The translations under genes and the position numbers were made by a program. Shown here piece after piece: positions 1-10,356 of a stretch of DNA of 64,000 bases; position 1 is the stretch's first letter, and the number at the start of each line of letters is the position of its first letter. This stretch comes from Turritopsis dohrnii (Eukaryota > Cnidaria > Hydrozoa > Anthoathecata > Oceaniidae), in assembly GCA_027922465.2 (NCBI GenBank), contig BQMF02000056.1, positions 1,178,001 to 1,242,000 on the forward strand, read 5' to 3'. The notes beneath the pieces are model-generated. The model was not told the DNA's origin. It did not search any database and saw only the letters and a program-made list of their open reading frames with translations.

Positions 1-53
1 TAGAGCGGTAGAATTAGATAAAATGTCACCAAAACCCATACAAAATTAAATGT

Positions 54-2109
54 AAAGATAGAATTTGGCACAGCGACCCGGAAGCATGTCAGGAATGACC
101 AAAGCTCCGGCAATAGGACCTTGGAAACACCTTAAATTCATAATGGCGGATGTAAGGCATAATAACTGCAAGATGGAAAAATGTTTTTCATCAAATTTCT
201 ACAGCAATGATAAATTGTTTCATTCTCTGACACAATTTCTGAAAAGATTTTTGGTAGCAGTACTCCTATCCAATTTAATATCTTATTTATAAAAGTGATT
301 ACCATTTTGTTGTTACAGTCTTCTCCGTGACACCCTCCGCACGCAACCAGATGCAGATGCTTTAAAAGTAAGCAAACGCGGGACTGTATTTTTTGCATAT
401 AATTCTTCAAACATTTCTGCAAACCGGAACCAGCCATCATGTTTCCAATACTGCCCATGAAACTCATAAGAGTATGGAATCCACCTAATCTGCAGACAAC
501 ATTAAGATTTTCATTTCGTATTATTCCAGTTGCTTTCTGCCAGAGAAGCTGGTCAAAGGTTATGCATGGTCCAGTAATTCTAAGTCTGGCGGATTCCCCA
601 ATCACGAATTTGAAGATGGAGTAGATGCAAGTCTCATCATTGGGATCCAAGTCGATACTTGGACGAAAATTGATAGATTGCTTCTTGAATTGTCCTTCCT
701 TTGGCTTAGCTGCACACTACATAAATCTGGACCAGTTTGTATTATAGGACTTGTTGGAATTGAAAAACCACGATGTTTGCCACAAAAGATCCAGGTTCAT
801 CTCAAGAATTGGCATAATCGGGGAATAAAGATCCTTGATAGCCTTAAGATTCAAATTGGATAACCCAATCACATCGCTGCTGTGATGTGAAATAATTGGA
901 ACACTGGAGTCGGTTAAACCGCCGATTTCTGCATGCTTCAATCCCTTAATGACGCTGCAAGACCTTGTTGGTTTCAAAGAGGCAGATATGATGCCCATAC
1001 CGTAAAATGTTTGCTTTCCGGTCAATGTATTGTTGTGATCAACATTATCTGCGATCCAATGCGTAAATTCACTTTGACAATCTTCGGATTGAGTTTCTCT
1101 AGAGGTTATGGCTGGCTATTTGAATAGCTTCATCGAATGACATGGAAAAGCCAAATTTGAATAAGTGATTGACAAGCCATTTTGTAGCGAACAATGTGTC
1201 GATATCTACTCCAATTCCGAAAGGGATGGAAGCAATCATAGATCGTGGTCTTGAATTTTGAGTGATCACCTGTCCAACGCTGTCTTGCTTTAATGGGGAC
1301 GATATCAAATAACTAAGGAAAGTGGTCAGACTTTCTGGGATCCAATTCATTGCGTATTCTACGTCTTTAATCCTACTGATATCTGGATATTCTTTCTTGT
1401 CACAAGGCATAACTCTGATATCGCTTTTATAATTTTAGCAGCTGCAGTGATTATATCAAAAGAAGTTTGCGATTGGATCTCCTTGAATTCTTTCATGATG
1501 AACCAGACATAGTCTTTGAAATGAATTAGATTAGGTCGTCCAGTCTGCTATCGAAACGTTCAATCAGTTTTCATTTAAGAGATTTTTTGGAATAGCAAAG
1601 TGTTCCTTCACTTAACTGTATGATCTTTTCATGAAGTTCTGCAACTGTATACAGCTCGCAGTCCGATTCTTCTTCCAACCATTTACAAACTCGGTCAAAT
1701 TTATTCATCATCACAGCATTCACTGTTAGAAGAGTGGATTAGGAGTCGAAATTTGGTCATACATTTACAATGATAAATTGCTTATTCTGCTACCAAATCA
1801 GAGCAAGTAGACAAACGGCTTCCTACTTTTTCCTCCCAATCGTCATTTCTAATTCTTAGTTTTCTTAAAGACGTGTCCCTACAATCCTGGAACAATAGAA
1901 TTAACTCAAAATTCAATAGACTTTTAAACATAATAGAACGATTATGAAGATACTGGTATGTTTGATGAAAAACATTTTTCCGTTTTGCAGAAGATCTTAG
2001 ACCCCATATCCGCCATTATGAATTTGACGTGTTCCCAAGGCCCTATTGTTGAGGCTTTTTTTTGTCATTCCTGACATGCTTCCGGGTGACTGTGCCAAAT
2101 TTTATCTTT
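54..2109. mobile_element. decayed DNA transposon with ~150-bp terminal inverted repeats
   Basis: The left end (about 54-198) and the right end (about 1961-2109) are inverted copies of each other. Both begin AAAGATA(G/A)AATTTGGCACAG inward and share a run around CGGAAGCATGTCAGGAATGAC. They stay alignable, with small gaps, down to the shared word TGTTTTTCATCAAA. The roughly 2-kb interior carries a broken minus-strand gene (138-1410). I found no convincing target-site duplication, so the exact ends are uncertain by a few bases. The interior does not match a transposase family I can name, so the superfamily is left open. Long inverted ends around a protein gene are seen directly; calling it a DNA transposon is inference. 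Confidence 0.75.
138..1410 (-). pseudogene. broken transposon-borne gene, unclassified protein
   Basis: Three reading-frame pieces lie in order on the minus strand: 1410-1099, 1025-717 and 650-138. In-frame stops or frameshifts separate them. In the middle piece the word IADNVDHN is followed by GMGII. The last piece has DPNDETCIYS, then CITFDQLLWQKA, then RLGGFHTLMSF, then GSGLQ. From memory this word order occurs in large uncharacterised proteins common in cnidarian and some other animal genomes; I cannot give a function or a named family. The gene fills the space between the long inverted ends of the surrounding element, so it is probably that element's own gene, now inactive. The last piece runs into the left inverted repeat. 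Confidence 0.55.
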
Positions 2110-2460
2110 GTAAGAATTTGTTCTGGGCTTTTATGCAGTTCTCCTTACCTAAAATGGAATAAAGACAAATTCTGACGTATGAAATAATTGAATCTATCAT
2201 TAAATAGAGAACAAAAGAAACTATTACATCAACCATGATGGGTGTTGCTAATTTACGAATTCCTATTGCATTCACAAGAAAACAAATGAAGTAAAAATAA
2301 AAATAATGAAACAAAATTTAAAGAATTCGTTTCAAATTTTTTTTGAAACCAACTTTTGTGGAATTTCTACGATGGTTCTGAAGGAAATAATTTTTTTTTC
2401 TGAAAAAAGTTTATTTTGTAAAAAATAATGAACGAATTCTGAAAAAAAGTCAAAAAGACA

Positions 2461-2880
2461 TCGAGAGTGATACAAAAGAACCGTTTAGAGAGTGACGTAT
2501 TTAAACAAATCTTACGGTCAAGATCTCGCTAGTGTTGCTCGTAAAAAACCACGTAGATGCGAGAGACTTTTTTAACGATTAGTATAGAAGCACCCGGTGT
2601 GACGTCAGTTCATTTGATCATATCATAGAGGAACCATTGCATTGCAGACCCAATCAAACGCGAGGTTTTTATCTCGGGAACCAATAGGGATAACTGTCGT
2701 TTTATGAGGTCGGCGATACATGGGATTGGGTGAAAAAAGTTTTCGACCTAGAAGCTATGAAATCAAAATCTTTAATTGACAATATCTCTATAACCGTTTT
2801 ACCTTTGTGTCACTTCTTGTAGAAGAATTAACGTCATGTAAGGGAAAAAAATCTTTTCTGAAAAACAAACCTTTTTGCAC
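2461..2880. repeat. diverged copy of the repeat family found at the other end of the window
   Basis: The segment contains AGAGAGTGACGTATTTAA, then CCACGTAGATGCGAGAGAC, then GTGACGTCAGTT, and further on CCAATAGGGATAACTG and AATATCTCTATAACCG. The same words in the same relation occur around 62.46-64.0 kb, for example AGAGAGTGATATATTTAA, CCACGTAGAGCGAGGAC and, inverted, CAGTTATCCCTATTGG. It is a non-coding dispersed repeat, probably a MITE-like family. Borders are approximate. Confidence 0.55.
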
Positions 2881-3890
2881 ATGAGGCTGAGAAGTCTGTT
2901 TATTTTTTTCATTTTTGTTTATGTTGTGTGTTTAACCTTTTGTGTCTTCGGGTTTTTTTTACTTTACTCATCTTTATTTAGAATGCAAAAGAAATAAAAA
3001 GTGACCACATGATCCTTTTAATGCTTACCCACAAAATTCAGTTGTCATAGTATTACTTAGTTCACGCATATAAAGTTGATCTAGCCGGTTGTGGATGCTT
3101 ATATGCAAAATTTGCATTCCAACGAATGGAGATCGGGTAATTGAACCAAGATCTCGGCCCCCTTCCATGCAAAGCCGACATAAAATTATCTCGGCTAAGC
3201 AAGTCAGACCGGCGGCTACCTGAGGCAGCCCACAGTCTTTGAAACTCCTTTGTTCAGTGTTCATTTTACGTGTCGGAGTCAAATTTACGCAACTGAAAAA
3301 GCTCTGAGGTTAAAATTTGTTAGGGTTGGACTTCCTGGGAAGCTGAGGGATAGATCAACAAAAGCTTTTCTTGTATCTTTTAATTTTGAAGACAACAGGA
3401 GTTCTACTCTTGTAAACAAAAAAAATGAATATAGAAAAACAATGTTTTAGAGAAATTGAAAATAACTCTGAAAATACTGCGCTTTCAAATAGATACACCT
3501 TGCAATACGGTAAGATACATTTTTATTACAACGCGAAATGGAATCACTATTGCGCAAAACAAAATCTCTACTGCGTAGAACATCAGAAGATCACTTATGG
3601 CAGCTATGACATTCCCTAGAAAGCGATAAAGTATTGTTACATAACTATTTTTGTTTTGGGAAATTGATCTTGTTGTTAAACATCGTAATTGATCTTTAGG
3701 AAATCAATGAGTTTTTCCAAGCTTATTTCCGATTTTCTCTTCTTCTATTTTTCCATTTCCTACAAACATTACATCACTAGAAAGATAAGAAAATAAGAAT
3801 TCCTTGGACATAAACTTTATAAAAATTAATTGGATGCTTTCTTCAAAAATTTGATGAAAATATTTGAAGCCAATTTTTTAAGTCGGTCGT
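2881..3890. other. non-coding stretch, part of a duplicated upstream block
   Basis: No convincing gene is visible. Between 3030 and 3282 the minus strand has words resembling pol III promoter boxes (TAGCCGAGATA about 50 bases before GGTTCAATTACCC), but no clear tRNA or SINE structure. From about 3600 onward the sequence aligns with 42.1-42.7 kb, sharing words such as TCAATGAGTTTTTCCAA, GATTTTCTCTTCTTCTA and ATAAAAATTAATTGGAT, and more weakly with 36.28-36.54 kb. It is therefore the start of the segmental duplication that includes TSR exons. Confidence 0.5.
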
Positions 3891-3897
3891 TATTTGC

Positions 3898-3966
3898 AGT
3901 GACATCAGTTATGATTGTGCCAGTAATGCAGAACAGACTATTCCACGTACTTTGAATGACTGTCCA
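3898..3966 (+). pseudogene. relic TSR exon tail (short type)
   Basis: In frame this reads SDISYDCASNAEQTIPR followed by TLNDCP, clearly the second half of a short-type TSR exon (compare GADCVGS...QT..CG...DCP in intact exons). A donor-like CCAG/GT follows. The first half of the domain is missing and the cysteine expected after QTIP is arginine here. It lies 171 bp before the intact long-type exon at 4138. That matches the short-then-long exon pairing elsewhere, so it is probably the decayed first member of that pair. A matching relic is at 42466-42535. Confidence 0.6.
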
Positions 3967-4137
3967 GGTCTAAAAATAGATATTGACAGTCATCCACCAT
4001 GAGTCATTTTGCACTACACATTTTGTCTACCTTTGCTTTTATTCTCCCGTTAATATAGTATAAATTCATTCTAATTGAACTTCTACATATGTCTATTTTC
4101 TTCAATTCATTTGTTAATCCGTACTATTTTGTTTTAG

Positions 4138-4326
4138 TTGACGGTGTCTGGAGTGATTGGATTTACGATATATGTAGCGCGACATGTGGAATGGGCTTTG
4201 CAGATCGAAGTCGTGTTTGTAATGATCCTGAACCAGCTGAAACTGGTGCGCAATGTCTAAAAACAAATGGAGATCCTGACCTTAATGAATCAGAGGAAGT
4301 AACTTGTCAAGACTTAGTGTGCCCAG
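4138..4326 (+). CDS. TSR gene 1 exon, long-type TSR (A)
   Basis: The exon has 63 codons, phase 1-1, between TTTTAG and CCCAG/GTACGC. It starts V-D-G-V-W-S-D-W and carries CSATCGMG, then the long-type ending with NESEEVTCQDLVCP. Six cysteines are present. Nearly identical to the gene 2 exon at 42705-42893, with flanking introns also alignable. Its expected short-type partner upstream is a relic (3898-3966). Confidence 0.88.
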
Positions 4327-7300
4327 GTACGCATGTAGATAGTTTTATAAAATTAATTAATAAAGAAAATGGAGAGCCTGTCTTTGCTGAGTCAAAAGAA
4401 GTTACTTGCATAGACCTAGTTTGCCACGTTGTGTGGAACTGTTTGTTTACTTAACTGGTTATATGCTGCCAATATAACTAAATAAGAAATACCAATAACA
4501 CATTTTTACAGAAGCCGTTCCTGATTGAATTTTTTACAGTCCCTTTGAGTTATGTTGGAAATTACTACTGCTACAAGTTTACCTTCGTTTTAGTTCATGG
4601 TATGTGGAGTGACTGGGTTAACGATATAACTCCATGCTCTGTGACATGTGGAGGTGGAGAGCAAATATTAACTCGTGAATGTGATGATCCTCCAAAAGCT
4701 GGTACTGGTGCTGATTGTGTTGGAAGTTCAACACAGACAATGTGGTGTGGTTTAACAGATTGTCCAAGTGTGGGAATACAAACTATTCATCGTTTATGTA
4801 TATTATGATTCATTAGTCTATCTAAAAAATTGTTTCTATAGTTAATGGCATGTGGGGTGGGTGGCTTTTCGATGAATGTAGTGCAACATGTGGCATGGGC
4901 TTTGCTGATCGTAGTCGTGCTTGTAATGATCCTGCACCAGCTGGAACCGGTGCTCAATGTACAAAAGCAGATGGAAATCCTGACCTTAATGAATCAGACG
5001 AAATTACTTGTCAAGAATTGGTTTGCCCAGGTTTGTTTAACGATCTGTTATATGTTTATTTGGTTGTTGTCAAATGATTACCTGGTTGTTTGCATTATTG
5101 TTAAAGTTTGTTTTGACTGAGATGGTGGCTGACAATTTCCATGACTTTGTTTAAAAGATGTTTATTGACATATTCAGGCAATAGTCAGTTATAAATGTCA
5201 GTCGATGTTCGTGATTTTTGTTTTTTGTATTTCTTTTATTGGTGCCTGATAATGCAGGAGGTGATTGGCATTTATCTGTTTTGATTTCTTTTGTTCTTTT
5301 CTTTAATTTTATTTTTCTGATTTCATATTTTTTTTCGCTGTTTTATAATAATAGGTTCTTTACTCTTAACATTTTGAACCCTAACTGTGATTTATTGTAA
5401 TTGTAGTTACAATTCTTCGATGATTATGATTTATTGGATCTACTACATTTTAAATAAACTCCCAGATATTATATTTATTTATTTAAGATTCTTGGTAAAA
5501 TTTTCATTTGTTTTATTTAAAGTTGATGGTGTTTGGGGTGACTGGGTTTATGATCCAACTCCATGCTCTGTGACATGTGGAGGTGGCGAGCAAGCACAAT
5601 TGCGTGAATGTGATGACCCTGCTCCAGCAGGAACTGGTGCTCCTTGCGTTGGTAGTAAAACACAGACCGTTGTATGCGGTGTGAATAAATGCCCAGGTGA
5701 TTAAGCTGCAGTTTTCTACATGATTGTTAACAATTGCTAAGGTTATTTTACTTTTAAGGGAAAAAGAATACAATTGTTACAGTAATTGTGAATTCCAAAT
5801 GTATTACTATCTCTAGTTATTGGGGAATGGTCTGGATGGGTTGTTGGTGGGTGCTCACAAACATGCGATGAAGGTACTGCAACAGCCACTCGTGAATGCG
5901 ATGATCCTTCTCCTGTAGCAGGTGGTGCAGATTGTACATTAGATGATATGTCAACTGACTTAACTGAATCAAAGACGGTATCATGCCAAGACCTTGTTTG
6001 TCCAGGTTTGTGGTTTGTTGTTGCTAATTTGAGTTTTTGATTGTATTTGATGGAAATATAACAAAGATGTCTTATAAATCGAATACCTTAATGGTTTTCC
6101 AAATATACAGAATTGGTTTTCATTGCAACAGCCAATTCAATGTTTTGCTATATCATAATGGAAGTTTTGACAGACTTTAAAAATTACAACCCGTTGCAAA
6201 ATTAACTTTATATACAAAGTTGCAATCGTTATTCTAATTTTTATGGTAAAATAGGTAAGTAAGAAAATTAGTTTGTGAAAGTCTGGTTTCAAAACGTTTC
6301 CGGGGAAGGAAATCTTTTCGTTTGAAATTTTTGCTTGATGGCGCAATCACCTGAGAACAACATCAGCAACAAAAAAGAAATCTTTATGCTGGTGCATGGT
6401 GTTAGTCGCACGGGTTTATTTTGCTTTCCCCGAAAGGTTTAACAATGTATATAAACTACTCAGTTAATTATCGAATACCTGAAGAAAGTAAAACTGAAAA
6501 CATTGACGATATCCGTAAATAAGTTATTTCTTGAAGGATAATCTTCATCATGCATAAATATCTTTTGACTGTTTTGTTTATAGTTGATGGAATGTGGGCT
6601 GACTGGGTTGATGTGGGATCTTGCAGCGTTACTTGTGGTGGCGGCCAGATAACCCAACAACGTCAATGTGACGATCCTCCACAAGCGGGTACAGGTGCTG
6701 ATTGTGTTGGTATGGCTGAACAGACTGCTGTATGTAGCACTAATCCATGTCCAAGTGAGTAAAAGCTGCTGTGTCTGAGTTGAGTCTGTTTGGATATCAT
6801 AAATAATTAACGTTTACATCATAGTTAACGGTGTCTGGAGTGGTTGGTCGGAATGGATGAATTGTGATTGGCAGACATGTGGTGAAGCAACTGCGTTACG
6901 AGCTAGAAGTTGTAGTGATCCAGCACCTCAGCATGGTGGTACTGGTTGTGCCGGAGAGCAGATCGTATCTCAAAGCTGTGGTTTTCCTGAGTGTCCAGGT
7001 TTGTTAAAATTGATTATGTTGATATTATGAGAATCAGTATGATTAGTATGAATTAATATGAGAATGTATGTGTAGTGGAGACGATTAGGTTGTAAGGATT
7101 CAGTATAAGATCGATTGAGATTTTATGAAATAAAATATACCGTATAAGAACAAACTTACGACAAGAATAGACAAGAACACTGTTCTATAAATCAGGATAG
7201 ACTAACTCTCAGATGACGTAGATTAAACTGCATAACTTAAGGGTAAAAGTTTTATGCATTGAAAATTTATTTCCCAGAACTTAAAGTAAACAGTTTTTTA

Positions 7301-9556
7301 TTCGATATATATAACAGTTGATTTTTAATAATTTTACAAAAACGGTATAACACTCCCGTTAATATCAATTATCTATTGTTGTTTCCATGATATTATCATT
7401 ATTTAAACGAATTGAACATTTTAGTTAATGGAGTGTGGACCAACTGGGCAGACGACGGTGAATGCTCTGTAACATGTGGAGGTGGGGAACAGCAACAAAC
7501 CCGATCATGCACTGATCCTGCACCAGCAGGTACTGGTGCTGCCTGTACTGGTGAGGACAGTAAAACAGTGGCGTGCAACAGCGATGAATGTCCAGGTAAT
7601 ACTGGAGTTATTATCCTTCAGTAAAAGCAGGGGAAACGAGAACCTCTTTGCTAGTACGGTTGCTTAATGGAAGAATTTTCTTGCAACTTGTTTCTTTCAT
7701 AATTTTAGTTGTTGGTGTTTGGAGTATGTGGGAAGCATGGACATCATGTACATTAACGTGCGGCCTTGGATCACGCCTGCGTACTAGAGCATGTGATGAT
7801 CCCGCTCCTGTTGCTGCAGGTGCACAGTGTACAAGGGAAGATATGATGACTACGGGACTTGACGAAACTGATACTGAAGACTGTTATTTAGCACATTGCC
7901 CAGGTAAATATTTCGAACTAAAAGGCTGATATTTTGAGGATTCTTGTCGCTCCTTATTTTCTACTTTTATTGTGTCCATTTAATCACGATAAGATGTTAT
8001 ATTTGTACGTCAGTAATAGCGTTTGAGAAATTTAGGTTACTTACATAATAATTATGCAATCCATAAATCATTGTAACATGAAATTGAAATATCTTAAAAA
8101 CAATAAGAATAATAAGAAGCTTTAAAGGACTTGTCAATCAACTTTTAGAACCATCATGTGCCAAATTATAATTTTTCGTCACATGACCGGTTTAGCAAAG
8201 CGCTGAAACAAATAAAAAACAATTTTCAACTGTTTGCCTTTTATGAAAAGCCACTCAGTTTACCAACAAATATATATGATGTATATGATTGATTCTGTGA
8301 GTTGAAAGGTGAGAACCGGAATGGAAGCCATAATATCTGTATATATAAACAGTATAAAGTGTTTTTACTTACAACTAGTCGTGTTCTATTGCTTTTCATT
8401 CGAAATGTTTTATGGAAAAACCTTCTCTTCTTTTATTTCAGATCCGAATGATTGCACATTCGAAACAACAGACTCTCCTCCTGTTGCTACTACTTGTAAT
8501 TTTGACATTCCACTCTGCCCTGGTTCATTCGATAGTGTTAACCGTTGGGAGTTGAACAGTGGTAGCACACCTACTCCAAATACTGGACCATATAGTGACC
8601 ACACCCTTCGTTAGTATTTTAATGTTTTTTTTAGAATGATCGTTGATTGAAGCTTATGACAGCTATTTTCGGAAATTATAAAATTAATTTACATATTTCT
8701 CTTTCAGAGACTAGTGAGGGACATTATATGTATTTTGAATCATCCAGTCGACAGCCTGGCACTAGTTTAAAGTACTCAGAGTCTACGACTTATTTCAGTT
8801 TACCTAATCAACCAGCATTCACAGGGAGTCGTTGTATGCGCTTCTATCTTCACATGTTTGAAAACAGCACAACAGAATTTACAGATGGCATGTTTAAGGT
8901 CATTCAAGTTATTGATGATACTGCAACAACTTTATTGCAATTCGACGACGAACTGAGCAATAGCTGGGTTCAACAAAATGTAGATTTAAACGCATCCCCA
9001 AGCACCACTTATGAAGTATGTTGTTATTATATTGATTTGATTGGTTTACTGTTGTTATTTTATTGGTTTGATTGGTTTATTCATATTATGTTCTTTTTAG
9101 TTAATTATTTTCCTGCATTAATGCATAATCATTCTTGCCCCTTGTTTCTTAAAAAATTATATGAACAGAATACACATTGAGACTTCGTGCTTTGGTTTTG
9201 CGTTGTAAGGTATTTTAAGTAATTGTAAGTATAGGAATTTTCGCAGGGTTTTTGTAAGATCTTCTTGAGAACTTGTGATCAGATAGCGAAGCGATTTGAT
9301 GGCATAAAGAAGAGACAGTGTGAGCTTTTTGTTGGAAGTATATTTGAGTCGTGTAATTGCCACATATAACTTCCCTTTGTTCAGATTCTATATCATGCAT
9401 TTAAACGGAAATCCGCCATCTTTGTAATGATATTTTCCTCTTTAGATTCGATTTGAGGCCACTGCATTGAACACCTATAGTGATCGTGGTATTGATGATG
9501 TCTCCTTCTATCCACTGGCTTGTGGGGACGTGGACTCTGCTATTACAACGCCGTAG
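4138..9556 (+). CDS. TSR gene 1 (3' part): secreted protein with nine TSRs and a C-terminal MAM domain
   Basis: Gene model joining 4138-4326, 4594-4767, 4842-5030, 5523-5696, 5817-6005, 6584-6754, 6825-6998, 7425-7595, 7709-7903, 8442-8609, 8708-9015 and 9446-9556. Every join is AG/GT and keeps frame; TSR exons are all phase 1-1. The product has nine TSRs of 57-65 residues, then one MAM domain (CNFD... to ...DDVSFYPLAC), then a dozen residues and a TAG stop. There is no transmembrane segment after the MAM domain, so the protein is probably secreted. TSRs carry WxxW and CxxTCG motifs, known in this family to be C-mannosylated and O-fucosylated. The signal peptide and any earlier TSRs were not found and probably lie before the window. 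TSR-only and TSR-MAM proteins usually act in extracellular matrix, adhesion or innate recognition; no specific role can be read here. Confidence 0.85.
4368..4425 (+). pseudogene. relic tail of a long-type TSR exon
   Basis: In the intron after exon A the frame NGEPVFAESKEVTCIDLVC matches the end of long-type TSRs (NGDPDLNESEEVTCQDLVC). The front half of the domain is missing and no donor site follows. The homologous position in gene 2 (42936-42994) has the same relic, more decayed, so the loss predates the duplication of the block. Confidence 0.55.
4594..4767 (+). CDS. TSR gene 1 exon, short-type TSR (B)
   Basis: 58 codons, phase 1-1. Starts V-H-G-M-W-S-D-W, has CSVTCGGGEQ and ends CGLTDCP. 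The donor is CCAA/GTGTGG rather than the usual CCAG, still GT. Only a 74-bp intron separates it from exon C, so B and C form an exon pair. Counterpart in gene 2: 43167-43340. Confidence 0.87.
4842..5030 (+). CDS. TSR gene 1 exon, long-type TSR (C)
   Basis: 63 codons, phase 1-1. Starts V/I-N-G-M-W-G-G-W, has CSATCGMGFADRSRACNDP and ends CQELVCP. Six cysteines. Counterpart in gene 2: 43414-43602. Another frame also reads open across this exon, but only this frame gives the TSR cysteine pattern. Confidence 0.88.
5523..5696 (+). CDS. TSR gene 1 exon, short-type TSR (D)
   Basis: 58 codons, phase 1-1, acceptor TTTAAAG, donor CCCAG/GTGATT. Starts V-D-G-V-W-G-D-W, has CSVTCGGGEQAQLREC and ends CGVNKCP. 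About 120 bp of upstream intron are nearly the same as before the gene 2 exon at 52456, including AAATAAACTCCCAGATATT, so this exon shares recent ancestry or gene conversion with that one. A 120-bp intron pairs it with exon E. Confidence 0.88.
5817..6005 (+). CDS. TSR gene 1 exon, long-type TSR (E)
   Basis: 63 codons, phase 1-1. Starts V-I-G-E-W-S-G-W, has CSQTCDEG and ends CQDLVCP. The glycine after the second cysteine of the O-fucosylation motif is aspartate (TCD), so this domain may not be modified. Diverged from the A/C type in the middle. Confidence 0.85.
6584..6754 (+). CDS. TSR gene 1 exon, short-type TSR (F)
   Basis: 57 codons, phase 1-1, donor CCAA/GTGAGT. Starts V-D-G-M-W-A-D-W, has CSVTCGGGQITQQRQC and ends CSTNPCP. 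A 70-bp intron pairs it with exon G. The 578-bp intron before it shows nothing recognisable. Confidence 0.86.
6825..6998 (+). CDS. TSR gene 1 exon, divergent TSR (G)
   Basis: 58 codons, phase 1-1. Starts V-N-G-V-W-S-G-W-S-E-W, so it has two overlapping WxxW motifs. The first cysteine pair is CDWQTCG, with threonine kept before the second cysteine. Ends CGFPECP. It sits in the second position of a pair but is short, unlike the long type usual there. Confidence 0.84.
7425..7595 (+). CDS. TSR gene 1 exon, short-type TSR (H)
   Basis: 57 codons, phase 1-1. Starts V-N-G-V-W-T-N-W, has CSVTCGGGEQQQTRSC and ends CNSDECP. A 113-bp intron pairs it with exon I. Confidence 0.87.
7709..7903 (+). CDS. TSR gene 1 exon, long-type TSR (I), last TSR
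   Basis: 65 codons, phase 1-1. Starts V-V-G-V-W-S-M-W-E-A-W (two overlapping WxxW motifs), has CTLTCGLGSRLRTRAC and ends CYLAHCP. It is the last TSR before the MAM domain. The next intron is 538 bp and holds nothing recognisable. Confidence 0.86.
8442..8609 (+). CDS. TSR gene 1 exon, start of MAM domain
   Basis: 56 codons, phase 1-1. Begins D-P-N-D-C-T-F-E and contains CNFDIPLCPG, WELNSGSTPTP and TGPYSDHT, the standard opening of a MAM domain (Cys-x-Phe-Asp, then the GPxxDHT turn). The donor CTTC/GTTAGT is a weak match, but the next exon continues the domain exactly in phase (SDHTLQTSEGHYMYFE). Confidence 0.82.
8708..9015 (+). CDS. TSR gene 1 exon, middle of MAM domain
   Basis: 308 bp, starts phase 1 and ends phase 0. 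Contains SEGHYMYFESSSRQPG, then CMRFYLHMF (the third MAM cysteine), FKVIQVIDD and SWVQQNVDLN. The donor is TATGAA/GTATGT. An open frame continues past the donor for about 160 bp but becomes a hydrophobic run that does not fit the MAM domain, so it is read as intron. Confidence 0.84.
9446..9556 (+). CDS. TSR gene 1 last exon, end of MAM domain and stop
   Basis: Acceptor CCTCTTTAG, phase 0. Reads IRFEATALNTYSDRGIDDVS then FYPLAC, the usual end of a MAM domain (IDD and a final cysteine), followed by about a dozen residues and TAG at 9554-9556. No membrane anchor follows. Confidence 0.86.
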   Translation: MRFEATALNTYSDRGIDDVSFYPLACGDVDSAITTP

Positions 9557-9562
9557 TAACGA

Positions 9563-9577
9563 AATAAAGGTATTAAA
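9563..9577 (+). terminator. poly(A) signals of TSR gene 1
   Basis: AATAAA lies at 9563-9568 and ATTAAA at 9572-9577, immediately after the stop codon. The first leaves a 3' UTR of only a few bases before the signal. Later AATAAA words exist in this AT-rich DNA, so usage is not certain. Confidence 0.55.
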
Positions 9578-10353
9578 TTAAAGATCATATATCTGTAGTA
9601 TGCTTCTATCTTGTATATAGACACTGAAATATGTTGACAATGATAATATGTAGATAATGAACAGTTGTGTTAAGAGGCAAATCTTCTCACCTATCGTATC
9701 CGTTAGTATCCAGAATCGTATTCGAAGTAATCTCAGAATCGAAAATAAGCTTTAACAATTTGATAGTTTTTCAAGATGGCCACCATATTTATACGTTAGA
9801 GCTGTTTCAAAGTTGTCAACGCTTCCATTAAGCTGCAAACCGTGTACAAATTTATGTAACATGTAGCGAACAGATTTTAAACATAATTTGACTTTCATAT
9901 GTTTATTTACCTTAGGTTAATCAGAAGTAGTTGGAAACATTTCGTATATCACATTGCACAATGTTTAGGGGGAGAATCAGAAGAATGTATTTTTGTAAGA
10001 AGAGATTTGAGAGGTTTTCTGGTTGCTGATTTATTTAAAAATTCCGAACATTGGAATCACCATTCCTGCATCACGATTCATTCATTGCCTTAATTTTTTT
10101 TGTTGTTGTTGATTTCATTACATTGTATTGCCTTTAAATTTTATTTGCTCAGTATATTATGCACTAATAAAACTAATAAAATTAAATAATCTAATAAAAC
10201 TAATAAAAAGATCTTGCAATAGTCGTTATTAACATTCTGTCACTCCTATTAAACGAGTTAGGTCGTTAGGAAAACGTTGTGGAAACTAAAAGACTGTGAG
10301 GTCAAGATGAAAGTGATCAACTGTAATTTCTTTTATCGCATTTCTTCCGCGTG
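9578..10353. other. intergenic stretch, nothing recognised
   Basis: No coding signal or clear repeat structure is visible. A short tandem run of CTAATAAAA-like words lies at about 10164-10208. Short open frames here have no recognisable domains. Confidence 0.5.
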
Positions 10354-10356
10354 TAA

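Noticed and set aside
4845..5120. 91-codon hydrophobic plus-strand frame over exon C
   Set aside because: Wrong frame of a TSR exon; the cysteine-pattern frame with splice sites explains the sequence.
8309..8614. Single 101-codon ORF beginning before the MAM exon
   Set aside because: The part before 8442 is intron; a clear acceptor and the phase from the previous exon place the border there.
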